Shown here one piece after another: positions 52,083-63,403 of a stretch of 64,000 nucleotides of DNA. A program made the translations under genes and the position numbers. Below the pieces are notes generated by a model that saw only the letters and a list, made by a program, of their open reading frames with translations, was not told where the DNA came from and ran no database searches. Origin of the DNA: Siderastrea siderea (lineage: Eukaryota > Cnidaria > Anthozoa > Scleractinia > Rhizangiidae); NCBI GenBank assembly GCA_964030785.1, contig OZ034971.1, forward strand, positions 41,394,304 to 41,458,303, read 5' to 3'. Position 1 is the first letter of the stretch, and each line of letters starts with the position of its first letter.

Positions 52083-52705
52083 TTATTCAACAAATTGTCA
52101 CTATGCCCATATATGGTAAGGAAGCCCTCAATATCTGTCATTCTACATGACAGATATCCTGCGATATACGTAAATGACCATATTTGGAAGTGCACTGCAG
52201 ATTTTCTTTCATTGCTTGTTTGGCGGCCATTTTGAAAAGCGAGGCAGTTTTAGCAGTGTTCTCCGTAAATTTTAACTCTCTGGAAGAAACTTTCCACGAT
52301 TAAATGCTCTCAAAATGTCAACAAGTATGTGCTTCAGCTCACAAAGATATCCAGCGGTTGACTTGGAATTTTCATGGTGAGAACTCAACCAAGAAAATGC
52401 TATTGCGAAAGAAGCAGCACACTTGCTCACGGAAAGTTGTAAAGACTAAAGTTGAAAAGATTTTAATTCACAGGAAGAAGACTTATTCTCGGTAAGGTAG
52501 CAATATTTTTTTTCCTTTGTCTTGTCATTTCCAAACATGAGTTTGTAAATAAGTCTTTTTAAGTGAACGGTAGTAAACTTCGATTTCTTGAAGTTCTGTT
52601 TTGACTTTTAGTAAGCTTTATGTGTTGCTTTCTTTTAGCGTTTTTATCATAGAGCCGTAGTTTTTCTCGTTCTGAAAATGGTAGTCGATGGGAATTTGTT
52701 GAATA
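52083..52705. mobile_element. Insertion in the right arm, with TTATTATTCAACAAATT ends
   Basis: The homology to the left arm is interrupted here. Ends 'TTATTATTCAACAAATT' (52081) and inverse 'AATTTGTTGAATAATAA' (52692). Its left part is the inverse of 16591-16690. A Lys-rich short ORF (52304-52495) is not recognised. Confidence 0.55.
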
Positions 52706-52710
52706 ATAAA

Positions 52711-52821
52711 ACAATTATCCTGCTCAATCTTGCGGAATATCCCCTGATTTAGCCAACTCGGCCTACGGCCTCGTCGGCTAAGTATCAGGTGATATTCCGC
52801 GCGATTTCGCAGGATAATTGT
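52711..52821. repeat. Palindromic insertion with tips ACAATTATCC
   Basis: Arms ACAATTATCCTGC.../...GCAGGATAATTGT, then CGGAATATC/GATATTCCG and CCTGATTTAGCC/GGCTAAGTATCAGG, centre 'GGCCTACGGCC'. Confidence 0.85.
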
Positions 52822-53065
52822 TAAATATACCAAATTATTGTGTAAATAATATTTTTACACTTGGCGCCCCATACTTGTGCAACACGCGTCAAAAGACTTA
52901 CGCGATTCCTCGTACGCCATTGGCTAGAAGCTGCGCGAAAATTGCTACATGTAAGAGTGTCATGAAATGCGACGTACGTACGGACGCGCCCGCGAGTCAT
53001 TCCGCTTGCCAATGACCATAAAAAATTGCCAGAATGCCTCTTAGTATGAGTATGGGGCTCCACTC

Positions 53066-53125
53066 TTGCGGCCTTCGGCCGCAAAGGAGTTCCGCTATAA
53101 TCACCTCGTGCGAGGTGATTATAGC
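53066..53125. repeat. Two adjacent perfect palindromes
   Basis: 'TTGCGGCCTTCGGCCGCAA' (53066-53084) and the 32-base 'GCTATAATCACCTCG/CGAGGTGATTATAGC' (53094-53125). Confidence 0.9.
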
Positions 53126-53133
53126 AAGATATG

Positions 53134-54346
53134 ACGTATTATTATATGGCAAGCAATTCTCCAGTCTAAATCGAGTGTTCTGATTGGTTAGTTTTCGGTC
53201 GGGATTTTACAGTACGGACCATTACTGTGGAAACGGTCCTTTGTTGATATTTTTTTTTTCGCGCTCCCCCTCCCGCAAAATTCAAACTCCGAAAACGTAA
53301 GAAGATTAAAAAAAGAAAGGTTTGGAGCTGGTACAAAACCGGAATGAACGAGGTAAACACCCCCGTTTAGAAAAAGCGCTCTTCAATTAACTTTACCGAC
53401 TTGTTGATATAAGCAAAACACTCGCCAGCAGTGAATCAAAAAGCATGGCCAACGTTCTTCAGTGACTGTGTGTGTTTATTGTTTTCTTGTACGGCTATTA
53501 GACTGTAAGCTGTAAAGAGCCGCGCAAATCGGCCAACACTTAAACAATAATTATTAAAATTCAGCATTAACAAAAGAGTACGTTTCTCACAAGAAAACCT
53601 CTCGGTAAAAAAAAAAAATGAAAACTGCAAAACAACTAGCAAACTGTCAATCGCAACTGTCAATCAGCAACTGATCATGTTCTTGTCTAGTTGTCTAGTT
53701 TAATATTGGCCATCGCTTCAGTCAGCGTTTTCCACACGGAACAAATTAAAGCTACACGTTCATGTATTAAATTAACAGTGTACCTTGATTCCTCAGCGAG
53801 ATTTTTGCTTTTGTAGTGGACATCCTTGAAAATAAGTTTAGCTTGTTCACAAGTCCGCTCTTGCTGTAGCTCGCGCTAAAAACAACTTTGTTACGTGAGA
53901 CAAAAATTTGCTCTCAGCATCCACAAAGTTCTCCATAAAGCCACTGAAGCAAACAACTTGCAGTATTTGATGGAGAGATAATTTCCAGTACGGACTAACA
54001 CCCTGCCACAATTTCCAGTTTGAGAAGCACGTTTCTGAGATTTTATCTCGGCCTTTTCATTCTTTTTCTTTTTCCCGAATTGTCTCCGCCCATAACGAAG
54101 ACGTATTTTCAAATAAAACTGTCTTGTGTTGTAGAGGACGACGAAAAACTGACACATATATTAGAAGCAGAGTAGTTTTCATTCAAGAGCCACGCAAGTT
54201 TTCGCCGATCGACAGCAACGATCATCAAAGTGATTCGAAAGCCAGTTAAAATCGCTGGCTTCTCTTCTTGACATCGCGCCGGAAATTGACTTGAATGAAA
54301 TACCGGAAGTGTTGTTTCGTACGAAAAATGATGCCATATAATAAAC
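53134..54346. mobile_element. Possible DNA transposon with TTATTATATGGCA ends
   Basis: 'TTATTATATGGCA' near 53137 and its inverse near 54333 enclose 1.2 kb without a recognisable ORF. Only the tips match, so this is weak. Confidence 0.35.
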
Positions 54347-54368
54347 TACTTACTAACTTCACTTGCTC

Positions 54369-54473
54369 GGGACCTTACTGAGGAATATTGGCCCTCGGTC
54401 GTTTTTGTACGGACCGAGCTGCGCTCGGTCCGTACTGCCACAACCTCGGGCCAATATTCCCCAGTACGGCCCT
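54369..54473. repeat. Large hairpin, GGACCGAGC centre
   Basis: Arms of ~50 bases: 'GGAATATTGGCCC' with 'GGGCCAATATTCC', and GGACCGAGC/GCTCGGTCC around TGC. Confidence 0.85.
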
Positions 54474-54499
54474 CGCGTTCAGCTTTTTATTACCCCTTG

Positions 54500-54690
54500 A
54501 GATTTCGTGTATTTAACTAAGATAAACTTTTCATCTGCTGTTATATGTGCGACATTTTTTAAAGAAAATACAGGTTATCAATTCAAACGGTTTCCTCTGT
54601 CCTTGGTGAAAAGAATGTGGTATAAATCTGCTTATCCAAAATTAAGACTTGCCCAGTTAAGAGCGAATGCACAGAAATATCAAGCAAAAT
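54500..54690 (+). repeat. Dispersed repeat F (also 19618-19780 and 35150-35300)
   Basis: Shared blocks 'GTATTTAACTAAGAT', 'TAAAGA.AATACAGG', 'AACGGTTTCCT'. Non-coding; 54690-55010 shows nothing else. Confidence 0.65.
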
Positions 54691-55013
54691 AATAAAATCG
54701 CAGCCACGGTCAAAAACCAAACCTACCTTCATTTTCAGTTTGTACATAGATTTCGCCGAGGTTTTTAAGATTCGGGGTTTATTTTTGAAAATACAACCGA
54801 AATTAGGAAATAATTGGGGAAATCGATTTCGCGCTCTCGCTGGCAAAAAAATAGCGGAATTAATTAGCAAAAAATAACTTTCACTAAAACGCCCTCGCGA
54901 AATAAAACCCTCAACAGCATTTGATGTTACACACGTTATGTTAAAAGAAGAAGTGATAAGCACCTTATACATACCTGTATTTCGGTTCTAGAAGGCACTT
55001 CGCACAACTAGAA

Positions 55014-55509
55014 AGAGGGTCCCTATACCACTTTCAAAATATCAATCACGTAAAAATAATGAGCCCATTCACGCGTCACGAATAATAGCCAACATTCTTT
55101 CACGTTCACGCAAAAATCTAGGTCATCGCGTTTCACGTAAAAATAAAAAAACAAATTCACGGATTAATATGTTCACATTCTCTACCTTATTAGACTGTTT
55201 ATGCTCTGAAATTGACTCTTGAAAGTCCCGCTTCAAAGCGCACAGCGCTGAAAACAAAGAAGTACATTCACCAGAACACTAAAATAACTAGAAATTAATT
55301 CACGCAAAACACGATCATTCATGAAACACGTTTAATTCAACTCTTCGTTCCCGGGTCACGTATAAGTCAAAAATTGCAATCACGTGCACGTGAAAAGATT
55401 TCAAAATTGGGAATTCACGAATCACGAATAAATGAAACCTAAAATCACGTTTCACGGGAAAACAAATAGCCCCAATCACGCTTCACGTAAAAAGTGTAGG
55501 GTACCCTCT
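55014..55509. repeat. MITE with TCACG-rich interior
   Basis: Ends 'AGAGGGTCCCTATAC' and inverse 'AGAGGGTACCCTACAC'. The interior repeats TCACGTTTCACG-type units, often 'CACGTAAAAA', more than a dozen times. Confidence 0.6.
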
Positions 55510-55930
55510 AGAAAATCTCCCTTGAAGATTTGAAACAACCACACTAAACCAAGGTATACTTTATTATTGCAAACTTAATTTTCGATATGTGGCCATTCTT
55601 CAATCAGGTTCATTTGTGGACTATAAAGTGGCCAAATATTCTTCTTACACGACAACCTAAAAATTAGTTTGGGTGTTTTAGCGAGCGCTTCATAAAACGT
55701 CAATGAAATCTGAGAACGTTTAGGACTGATTTGCACTAATTAGCATATTGCTCGCATTCATGCATGAGCCGAAAACTCAGGTTTTAGTCGAAATTATTGC
55801 TCCAAAATCCGCTTTCCGCTTAAAAAGAATGACTTACTTTAGAATGAAGTCCAGGGCCTGTCCATGTGATGCTTCAGTCTGGCATTTCGTGGCAAAGAGG
55901 ACAAAAGTTGGCGAAAAGTGACACAGTTGT

Positions 55931-56722
55931 CCCGGGGTATCAAATTGAACGTTCGGGTTTCGAACTTAATCGAACTAAATCGAACGAAAATCGAACGATT
56001 AAATTCGATGTTGTTCGGTCATCGAACGAAATCGAACTCACAAAAAATAAACGCCAATCGAACCAAATCGAACGTTCGATGAGGTTCGATTTAGTTCTGT
56101 CGCCGAACGATACCTAAGCGAGCTTACGTCGTATCACAATATTATCTGAATCGAGCAAAATCGATCACCATATCTGCTCGATTTGATTTAGTAATTGGGG
56201 AATTAAATGCGTCATTAGTGGTTTTTTACCTTGCTATGCAGAAATATTTTGCCTGGATAACGTTGTTATGTTGATATGTTGTTTAACTGTTGGATTTGAG
56301 TATCTATATATTTCGATCCCGCATACAACTTTTATGAATGGCTTACTGCGTATTAGATTGCTCGAATATGATGTTTTGTTTCTTTAGGATCAAATAAAAG
56401 ACAAAGATTATACGATACCGCGTCCAGTCACTTATTCCAAAACCATTTAAGGAATAAACAAGAAATTTTTACTCGCTCAGTAGGTTTGAAATTCTTTATT
56501 TTCAATTTTAGCTACAGGTTCGATTTCCGAACTTAATCGAACTAAATCAAACGCTAAATTTCGATTTCGTTCGATTTGGTTCGGAAATCGAACTCACAAA
56601 AAAAAGTTAGTTGTTCGATTTCGTTCGATGTCCGAACAACATTGAATTTAATCGTTCGATTTTCGTCCGATTTCGTTCGATGGCAAATTCGTTCGGTGTT
56701 GTTCGATTTGATATCCCGGGGA
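55931..56722. repeat. Foldback element made of ATCGAAC units
   Basis: ~190-base arms: 55931-56120 and 56518-56722 are inverted. Tips 'CCCGGGGTATCAAAT' and inverse 'CCCCGGGATATCAAAT'. Arms consist of degenerate 'AATCGAACGAA' units; the middle ~400 bases are unique and non-coding. Confidence 0.75.
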
Positions 56723-56749
56723 GAGTATATCAGTTTAAACTGCTCATGG

Positions 56750-57010
56750 AAAACCGCCAAATTTCCGTTCGAATCCGTTTGCGGAAACCCGAAGGAAACA
56801 CCTTGCTCGTCGTTTCAGCCAACGGAAACGCTGCGGAAACGCGATGGAAACATTTTAAACGTTTCAGCTAACGGAAACGCTGCGGAAACGCCAAACATTG
56901 TCACCATTCTTCTCTTACACGTTTCCCGTCGTAACCGATCTGCGGAAACGTAACGGAAATATCAACTATCAGGTTTCCGTCCCTTTTTTGAATTACGGAA
57001 ACGCCTAATT
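56750..57010. repeat. CGGAAACG motif cluster
   Basis: About ten copies of CGGAAAC(G) or inverse within ~260 bases, including a repeated block 'AACGGAAACGCTGCGGAAACG' (56821 and 56871 regions; quoted in part). 57010-58260 has no recognisable gene. Confidence 0.7.
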
Positions 57011-58263
57011 TCAGCTACCTTGCAACAAGAGAAACAAAAAAGCTGGAGCTGGAAATATTTGACAGGAATTATTTAACGCGTCCTGTGGGAGGCGAAAAAG
57101 CAAGATAGGAAAATATTAATGCATCTATACTGTTCACTATTACGTTCAGATACCTGGGGAGGGCGCTGAAATGGTACGAGGTGGTGTTAGAAATGCTTAT
57201 TATTATGCAGAAATTCGATGGCCGTATTTATTTAAAAGTACATCTCGTAGAACCTGTATTTATTTCAACTCGGCATTTAACCGATATAATACGGTAGCGT
57301 GCATGGCAGGCGGCAAAGTGAGAAGGGAAACAGGGCATCGAGAGCACGAAGCGCGAGATGCGAGCGCAAAGCATTGCCTTTCCCCTTTCCTCGTCTTCTT
57401 CACTGACGTCTTGCGCTTCCTAGTTCACCCACCCCTATTTTTTGTAGCGTCTTCCACGCAGGCTACGGCAAGCCCAGTTTGAGAAGCAGAAATCAAAACC
57501 AAGAGATTTTGCTTATTTGTATTAGGTTCGACACATGTGAAAGTTCGGTGTTTGACTTAGGCGTTATTTAGTGACGTCACCAACGACCAAGAATCGAACA
57601 CGCTTGTTTGGTCAAAGCAAGAAAACGCGAATCCAAGACTAAGATCCAATTTGAATTGAAAAGTCAATGTTACTTTTCAGGTTAAAAAGCCGAATTGCTT
57701 AAAGGTTCACTCACTTGGAACATAAAAAAAGATGATCATTCCAGTCATTTCATTGTCTAGATATTTAGGCATATAATCCCTGGATCATGGGAAAATTTCA
57801 TTTACTAACCATGATAAACATTTACTATTTTCACCATTTTAATACTGAGTTCAACCTGGTGTTCCTGTTGATAACCGGGTGACATCGAAAGGGTAGAATT
57901 TCCTTTAGTAGGCAGAAAGGGAGGGGAGGAGATGTAAGTAGGCGCTAATTCTCATCAGACCTTTCCAGTACAGATTACTATTTCCAATATTTCAGCTTCT
58001 GATAGTTAACGGTTCTACTCGTATCCCTGTCTTTGATTCCGCCTTTGTAGAGTAGATAGCTAGATATAGAACTCGCAAATGCTCATGAACTTCAAAACCT
58101 TTCATGAAACAGGGATCGTAGTTACACTATATTCCACCACTCAAAAGATGAAGGTGCGTTTCAAGATCTCGCTTTATTTGCATATTCGTCTACAAGGTTA
58201 TCATTATAACTCCACTTGTTACATTCAAATTATTTCATGCCGGATTCATTGGTCTTGAAAATA

Positions 58264-58631
58264 TTATTTGCGACTACACTTGTGGCAGCTAAATCCAACC
58301 CTGAAAGCACCGAAGAAAGTGACCCTGGAATTCATGTTGATCATTGCTTTTGTTTGAGTCACCAGTCTAATCATGTCGCCTGTGATCAACAAGGTCAATC
58401 CACCGGAGTAGACATTTCCAAGGTCAGCCCGGCCATTCATTCCCTGTTGCAAGAAGCGGAAAGGTTTGCCATTGATCTGCAGTTGACAGCGGTTGTATAG
58501 TTCTCCTGTGGCTGCCAGGTGGATGTAATGGTCCTGCCTCAACACATAATACAGACCAGTCTGTTGAACGAGAAGCTCATTACCCTGCATCACCATCTTA
58601 TGAGCTTTCTCAAGATCGAACGACCCCAGTT
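58264..58631 (-). CDS. TNF superfamily ligand, last exon (partial gene)
   Basis: Minus strand. The exon starts after acceptor 'TTTTTCGCAG|AACTGG' (58632) and ends at TAG/TGA 58264. ~121 residues with the TNF-homology pattern: 'LVQQTGLYYVLRQDHYIHL' (the usual G-Y-Y-V strand), 'YSGGLTLLITGDMIRLV' and the signature end 'VTFFGAFRVG'. This domain forms secreted or membrane trimers that bind TNF receptors. A Cys-pair tail ('SCHKCSRK') follows. Upstream exons should lie to the right; a possible one near 58640-58700 ends in 'GGCT|GTAAGT' but is not certain. The plus-strand ORF here is a shadow. Confidence 0.68.
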
Positions 58632-59339
58632 CTGCGAAAAATGTAAAAGAAAATAAATGAGGCAAACTTACAGCCGATTTCACTGCAACCAGAAGTTGCA
58701 GACCTCAGAGCCACGATTCTTCCGTCTTGAATCGCCCACAAAAAAAGAAACGGTGGAGGAAATATGCAAGTAGGTAGCTTTATTTTAGCAGGGAGGCCCA
58801 TTCTCTCGCAGCCGTTTTTAGTGTCGTCACGCAACGCTCCTCCCCACAAACGGCTGCTCACATTCGAACAACATTCCTTTCCCTTTGTAGTCTTTACGCT
58901 AACGAGATCACTGACATTGTTTCTTATGTGACCAATCAGAGCACAGGAGATTTTTTTTTTTTTTTTTAAATTATCACCTTTATTTATGCAAAAGGAGCTC
59001 CATCCGCATTAATGCTTTTTCACTAAAACGTCTGTTTTTTGTCTCGAAAACGCATGAAAAGATCTGCATCCACACCAGCGTTTTTACACCTTTTTCTGAC
59101 GACCACAGCTAGGGAATGAAAAACGAAAGATGGTTTGCGTTCCCCGGCTTTTGCGGACCTCTTTGCTGTCTTGTGCGCATGCTTCAATGGCATCCGTGAT
59201 ACCACAGTCGTCTTTGGACATTCTCGACCACAGTGGTTACGCTTCTGACTTCCCGTAAGTCACGCCCAGAAGAGCTCTGGAGTCGAGAATGGTCTTTAGA
59301 AAGCTTTTTGTTGCTATGGGAATTTTTTTTTTTTTAAAT

Positions 59340-59530
59340 TTACAAATCAATTGCTTACATGACAACTATTCACGGTACTGTTACTTACATTACTTACAGA
59401 AGGAAAAAAAAAACTACTTACAAATCAATTACTTGCACTTCTTACGGGACAGTTACTTACATAACTTACAGAAACAAAGACTAATTACAAATCAATGCTT
59501 GCACTACTAACGGTACAGTTATTTATATTA
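59340..59530. repeat. Three tandem ~70 bp units in the LINE 3' region
   Basis: Units start at 'ACAAATCAATTGCTTACA' (59341), 'ACAAATCAATTACTTGCA' (~59418) and 'ACAAATCAATGCTTGCAC' (~59486), each followed by an 'AC.GTTA..TA.ATTAC' block. Confidence 0.8.
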
Positions 59531-59686
59531 CTAAATGAAATTATAATTTGTTTAAGAGAAGGAAAAGAAACTAACACTACTTACATTAAGTCTATAGGAT
59601 CGAAAAACAAAAAAGAGAAATTGAAAACGATGCTATTTTACAAAATAAAAGAGGAGCTTAATAGTTTAAGTTTAGATGTCATTGTT

Positions 59687-62600
59687 TCAGATTTCCACTT
59701 TGTATTTAAGATTGAGTTTGTTGCTAAAATCAGTCAGACAAAGTAAATTGTTATTTAGTTTACTTGCATATATATAGTATTTCATGAAGAGGAGGGTGTA
59801 ATTGACTTTTCTCTCTAGCACCGGGTTGTTTGGGTATTTACAGGAAGAAAAAAGCATTTCCTTCGTATCCGGTTGGAAACTAGAGCCATTTTGAACATTA
59901 AACCAATCAATGACATTACGAGCGAAGGTTCGAGTAAATGTGCAATTAATGAAAGTATGATCTATAGAATCTGGTTCACTACAACATGTACAATCACTGT
60001 CTGCGTGGATCCCATATTTGAAGAGTTCTTTCTTCGTGACGACAATCCTATGGATGAATTTGAACTGAAATTCTTTCAACTTATTTTCCTTGCATAGTTT
60101 TGGATTTGCGCTGAAGATTTCTTTCCAGTCTTCTGTATCCATTGATGAATCGGTGCCCCATCTTTTAGGGCCAGTAGGGAGTGATTGATGTTTCTTGGCA
60201 AGAAGTAGATGATAATAGTCTCTTGCTTTAAACTTCTCCAAATTTATTTCGGTGTTTTGGTTTAGTAAAAACGATGTATAATTTTCGCTGTAGTTAAGCA
60301 TCGGATTTTGTCCTAGCGTTCGCGCTTTTTCTTTCAAAAAGCCAGGAATTGCGCTCAAGATTTGATAAAACTGGAGAAAGTTTGTTTTGCAATGATATTT
60401 TATCTGGAAATCTTGGAAGGTTAGATATTGACCATTTTCGTTCAAGAGCTCTTGAATAGTATGGATGCCTTTATTAAACCATTCCCTAATAAATATAGGC
60501 TTTCTATCCACTAAAATATCCTTATTGTTGAAAAGGATAATGTCGTTTCCTTGATCATAGTTGTACAAAGTTTTAATTTCGTCAAAGGCAATAAGTATGT
60601 CTCTGTAAAATTCTGGAAAATGTCCAAGGTATTTGGTATCGTAGTTACACCGGAGTAGGAAGTTGAGGCCACCATGTTTTTTAAAGAAGTGGTCCGGAAC
60701 GTTTTTCCAGTTGCCTTTGTTTCCAAAAATAAGTCTTTGAATCCATGCTAATCGTAATGATCTTATTGTAAGTTCTATATCAACCATCCGTAACCCCCCA
60801 TTGCTAAAGTCCTGATAAAGACTTGTCCGCTTTATTTTGTCCTTTTTATTTTTCCAAAGGAAACGAAACATTTTATCTTTTACCGTTGAAACTATCTCCT
60901 TAGGAACGTTTGTGTTCGAAATTGAATATATTAAGTTAGATAGCCCCAAAGATTTGATTATTAGCACCTTTCCATATAGCGTTAACCCTCTCGAATTCCA
61001 CATATCTAGATTCGTTTGTAATTTTTGCACTTTCAGGTTGAAATTCATCTGGTTGTTACCTTTCTCATCATAGGAGGCAAAAATGCCTAGGAATTTTGTT
61101 GGACTATTAACCCATTTCATCCCTAACGGTTTGGTTTTATTTTTTGACCATTTTCCTAGCCAGATGGCTTTTGTTTTCTCTACGTTGAGCATCAATCCGG
61201 AGAATTTACCAAAAACGTTCACTATGTCAAGAGCTTGTTCGACCGATGCCAAATCACCACAGAATAAATTGGTGTCATCTGCAAATTGACTTAGTTTGAC
61301 CTCAGAGCCAAATAGACGAATTCCCTTGACGGTCGGGTTTTGTCTTATTTTATTTGAAAAAACTTCTGCCGTTAGGATAAACAAAAAAGGCGAGAGTGGA
61401 CATCCTTGTCTTACTCCTCTAGAAGGCTTAAACCAATCCGTAGCGAAGCCGTTGTTCAAGGCTGCACTTTCAATATCCGTATAGAATATTTTGATCCATT
61501 TCCTTAGGCTATCCCCAAAGTTGAATTTTTGGAGAGTGCTCTGAATACATGACCATTCCAGCGAGTCAAAGGCTTTTTTGAAATCAACTGATATGAGTAT
61601 ACCTGTGATGTTATTTACTTTTGTTTGTTCCATTATATCGAATATTAGCCTTATATTTTCCCCGATATACCTTCCCTTTACGAAGCCGGTTTGGTCCGGG
61701 TGCACAAGATTTGGCAACATTGGCTCAATTCTCATTGCTATGGCTTTTGATGCAATTTTGTAGTCTACGTTGAGTAGAGTAATGGGTCGCCAGTTTTGCA
61801 AGAGCATTAAGTCTGCGTCTTCTTTAGGTAAAAGAGTAATTATACCCCGGCGCTGGGATATTGATAACCTCCCAAGTTCGTATGCTCTGTTTAGACTAGC
61901 TAAAAGATCTAATCCTATCAAATCAAAAAAGTGTTTATAGAATTCTACGGTTAAGCCGTCTACTCCTGGTGATTTACCGTTTTGAAACGCTTCCAATGAT
62001 TTTTTGCATTCTTCGTATGTCAAGGGACCGTCTAGTTCATCCCTTTCCTTGTCATCGAGTTTAGGGATCTCCAGGTTTTCTATAAATGTTTCGAAGTTAT
62101 CCTGTGTCTCAGTTGTTGTGGAGTTATACAGGTCATCATAATACATTTTAATCATCGACAAGATTTGCTTTTCATCTGTGGTTGTTTCCTCGTTGTCTAA
62201 TTTGATTTCATTTATGGTTTTCCGATTGTAATTTCTTTTCTCTAAGTTAAAGAAATATTTTGTAGCTTTCTCTCCTTCTTCAACCCATCGACACTTAGAC
62301 CTGAAAATTGCAGCTTTGCCTTTATTGTCATAGTGTTGTTGGAGTTCCTTTTTGAGGTCATCATATTGTTTAAGGGTATCATTGATATTATCAAGATTTT
62401 GGCTATTGCATATTTTTTTATCCAGTTCATCCAGTTGTTCTTTAATTACTGTCTCGCGTTTCTTAATTGTTTGTGCCTTTCCTTTAGCGAATGAAATGGT
62501 CACGGTTCTTATTTCCATTTTCATCAGTTCCCAAAAAAGCTGTTGATCTTTTACATCAGAGTACTTTTTGCGAAGTTCAGGATATAATTCTCGAATTTTG

Positions 62601-63403
62601 GATGTGTACTCCTCGTCGTCTAATAAGGTGTTGTTGAATTTCCAAAATCCCGGTCCACGGGGATGCTCATCTGGCCACGATAATAACAAGCAAATTGTAT
62701 TGTGATCAGGCGCTATTGATGTTTGGATGTCCACTTTTTTTACAAATTTTGTTAAGTGTTTAGCAACTAGAAAAAAGTCTATCCTTGATTTGACACCTTA
62801 TGCCTTAGACACATAGGAGAACGCATTGAGCTTTGGATGGCGTGTTCTTTGAATATCAACAAGATCAAGACTATCCATTGTAATTTTGACTAAATTCCTA
62901 TACGCTGTGGGTCTCCAGGGGACACCCCCTTTTTCGTCTTTCTTTTCCAAGGTACAATTCCAATCACCCCCTACTATTAGAGTTGCAATTTCGGCTTTAT
63001 CAATTAAGAGGCAATTGAGTTCCTGAATAAAGCCTAATTGTTGTGTGTGGTCGTTTGGCGCGTATATATTGCAAAGTGATAATTTCAAGCCATTGTACGT
63101 AATGTTAATTAGGATTATTCTGCCAGAGGTGTCACTGGATGTGCATGTCACCTTTTCCTTTACCGCTCGATTGATCAAAACACAAACACCTTTACTGTGA
63201 CATGTGCCATGAGAAAAGTAAATTTGACCTCCCCATTCATTTCTCCAAATTGCTTCGTCGCTTGCTTTGGAAAAAGTTTCTTGAAGGAAACAAAAATCGG
63301 CTTTCTGATCCTTTAAGTACATAAAAATGCTCCTTCTTTTAGAAGTATCTCTTAGACCCCTAACGTTTAAAGAAATTACCGAACATTTATGTGATTTATG
63401 CAT
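59687..63403 (-). pseudogene. LINE ORF2: AP endonuclease, reverse transcriptase, C-terminal CCHC; one in-frame stop
   Basis: One frame of 1,239 codons (ATG 63403, end 59687) interrupted by a single TAA at 62798-62800. N-terminal APE domain: 'VISLNVRGLRD', catalytic Glu in 'FLQETFSKA', 'NIYAPNDH', 'LIVGGDWNC', and after the stop 'RIDFFLV' and 'APDHN' with the catalytic His. RT: 'GFVKGRYIGENIRL', 'SVDFKKAFDSLEW', 'GVRQGCPLSPFLF', and the active-site 'SQFADDTNLF'. C-terminal zinc motif 'CTCCSEPDSIDHTFINC' (C-x2-C-x7-H-x4-C). This set and order fit the L1/Tx1 group. It nicks the target and copies its RNA there. Recently inactivated, as only one lesion is seen. Confidence 0.9.

Larger units (their letters stand above)
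51215..52087. repeat. Right arm of the Penelope inverted repeat
   Basis: Inverse of the left arm: hammerhead-like motif (51277), the coding-like 'IELPDLSYIRDEQKANEAAC' now on the plus strand, the 'MADREAL' exon on the minus strand, and the palindrome array. Such inverted terminal repeats (pLTRs) are known in Penelope-like elements. Confidence 0.8.
59322..63403 (-). mobile_element. LINE (L1/Tx1-like) retrotransposon, 3' end with poly(A)
   Basis: Minus-strand ORF2, then a 3' untranslated region with three tandem units, then a poly(A) tail seen as T13 at 59322-59334. The 5' end and any ORF1 are not visible; they would be right of 63403. Between 58640 and 59322 there is no recognised gene apart from a second poly(T) run near 58951. 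Confidence 0.85.

Noticed and set aside
57171..57482. ORF of 103 codons with a Cys/Phe-rich end
   Set aside because: No domain, low-complexity composition and typical of dispersed non-coding repeats.
58216..58500. Plus-strand ORF of 94 codons
   Set aside because: Antisense of the TNF-like exon; no domain.
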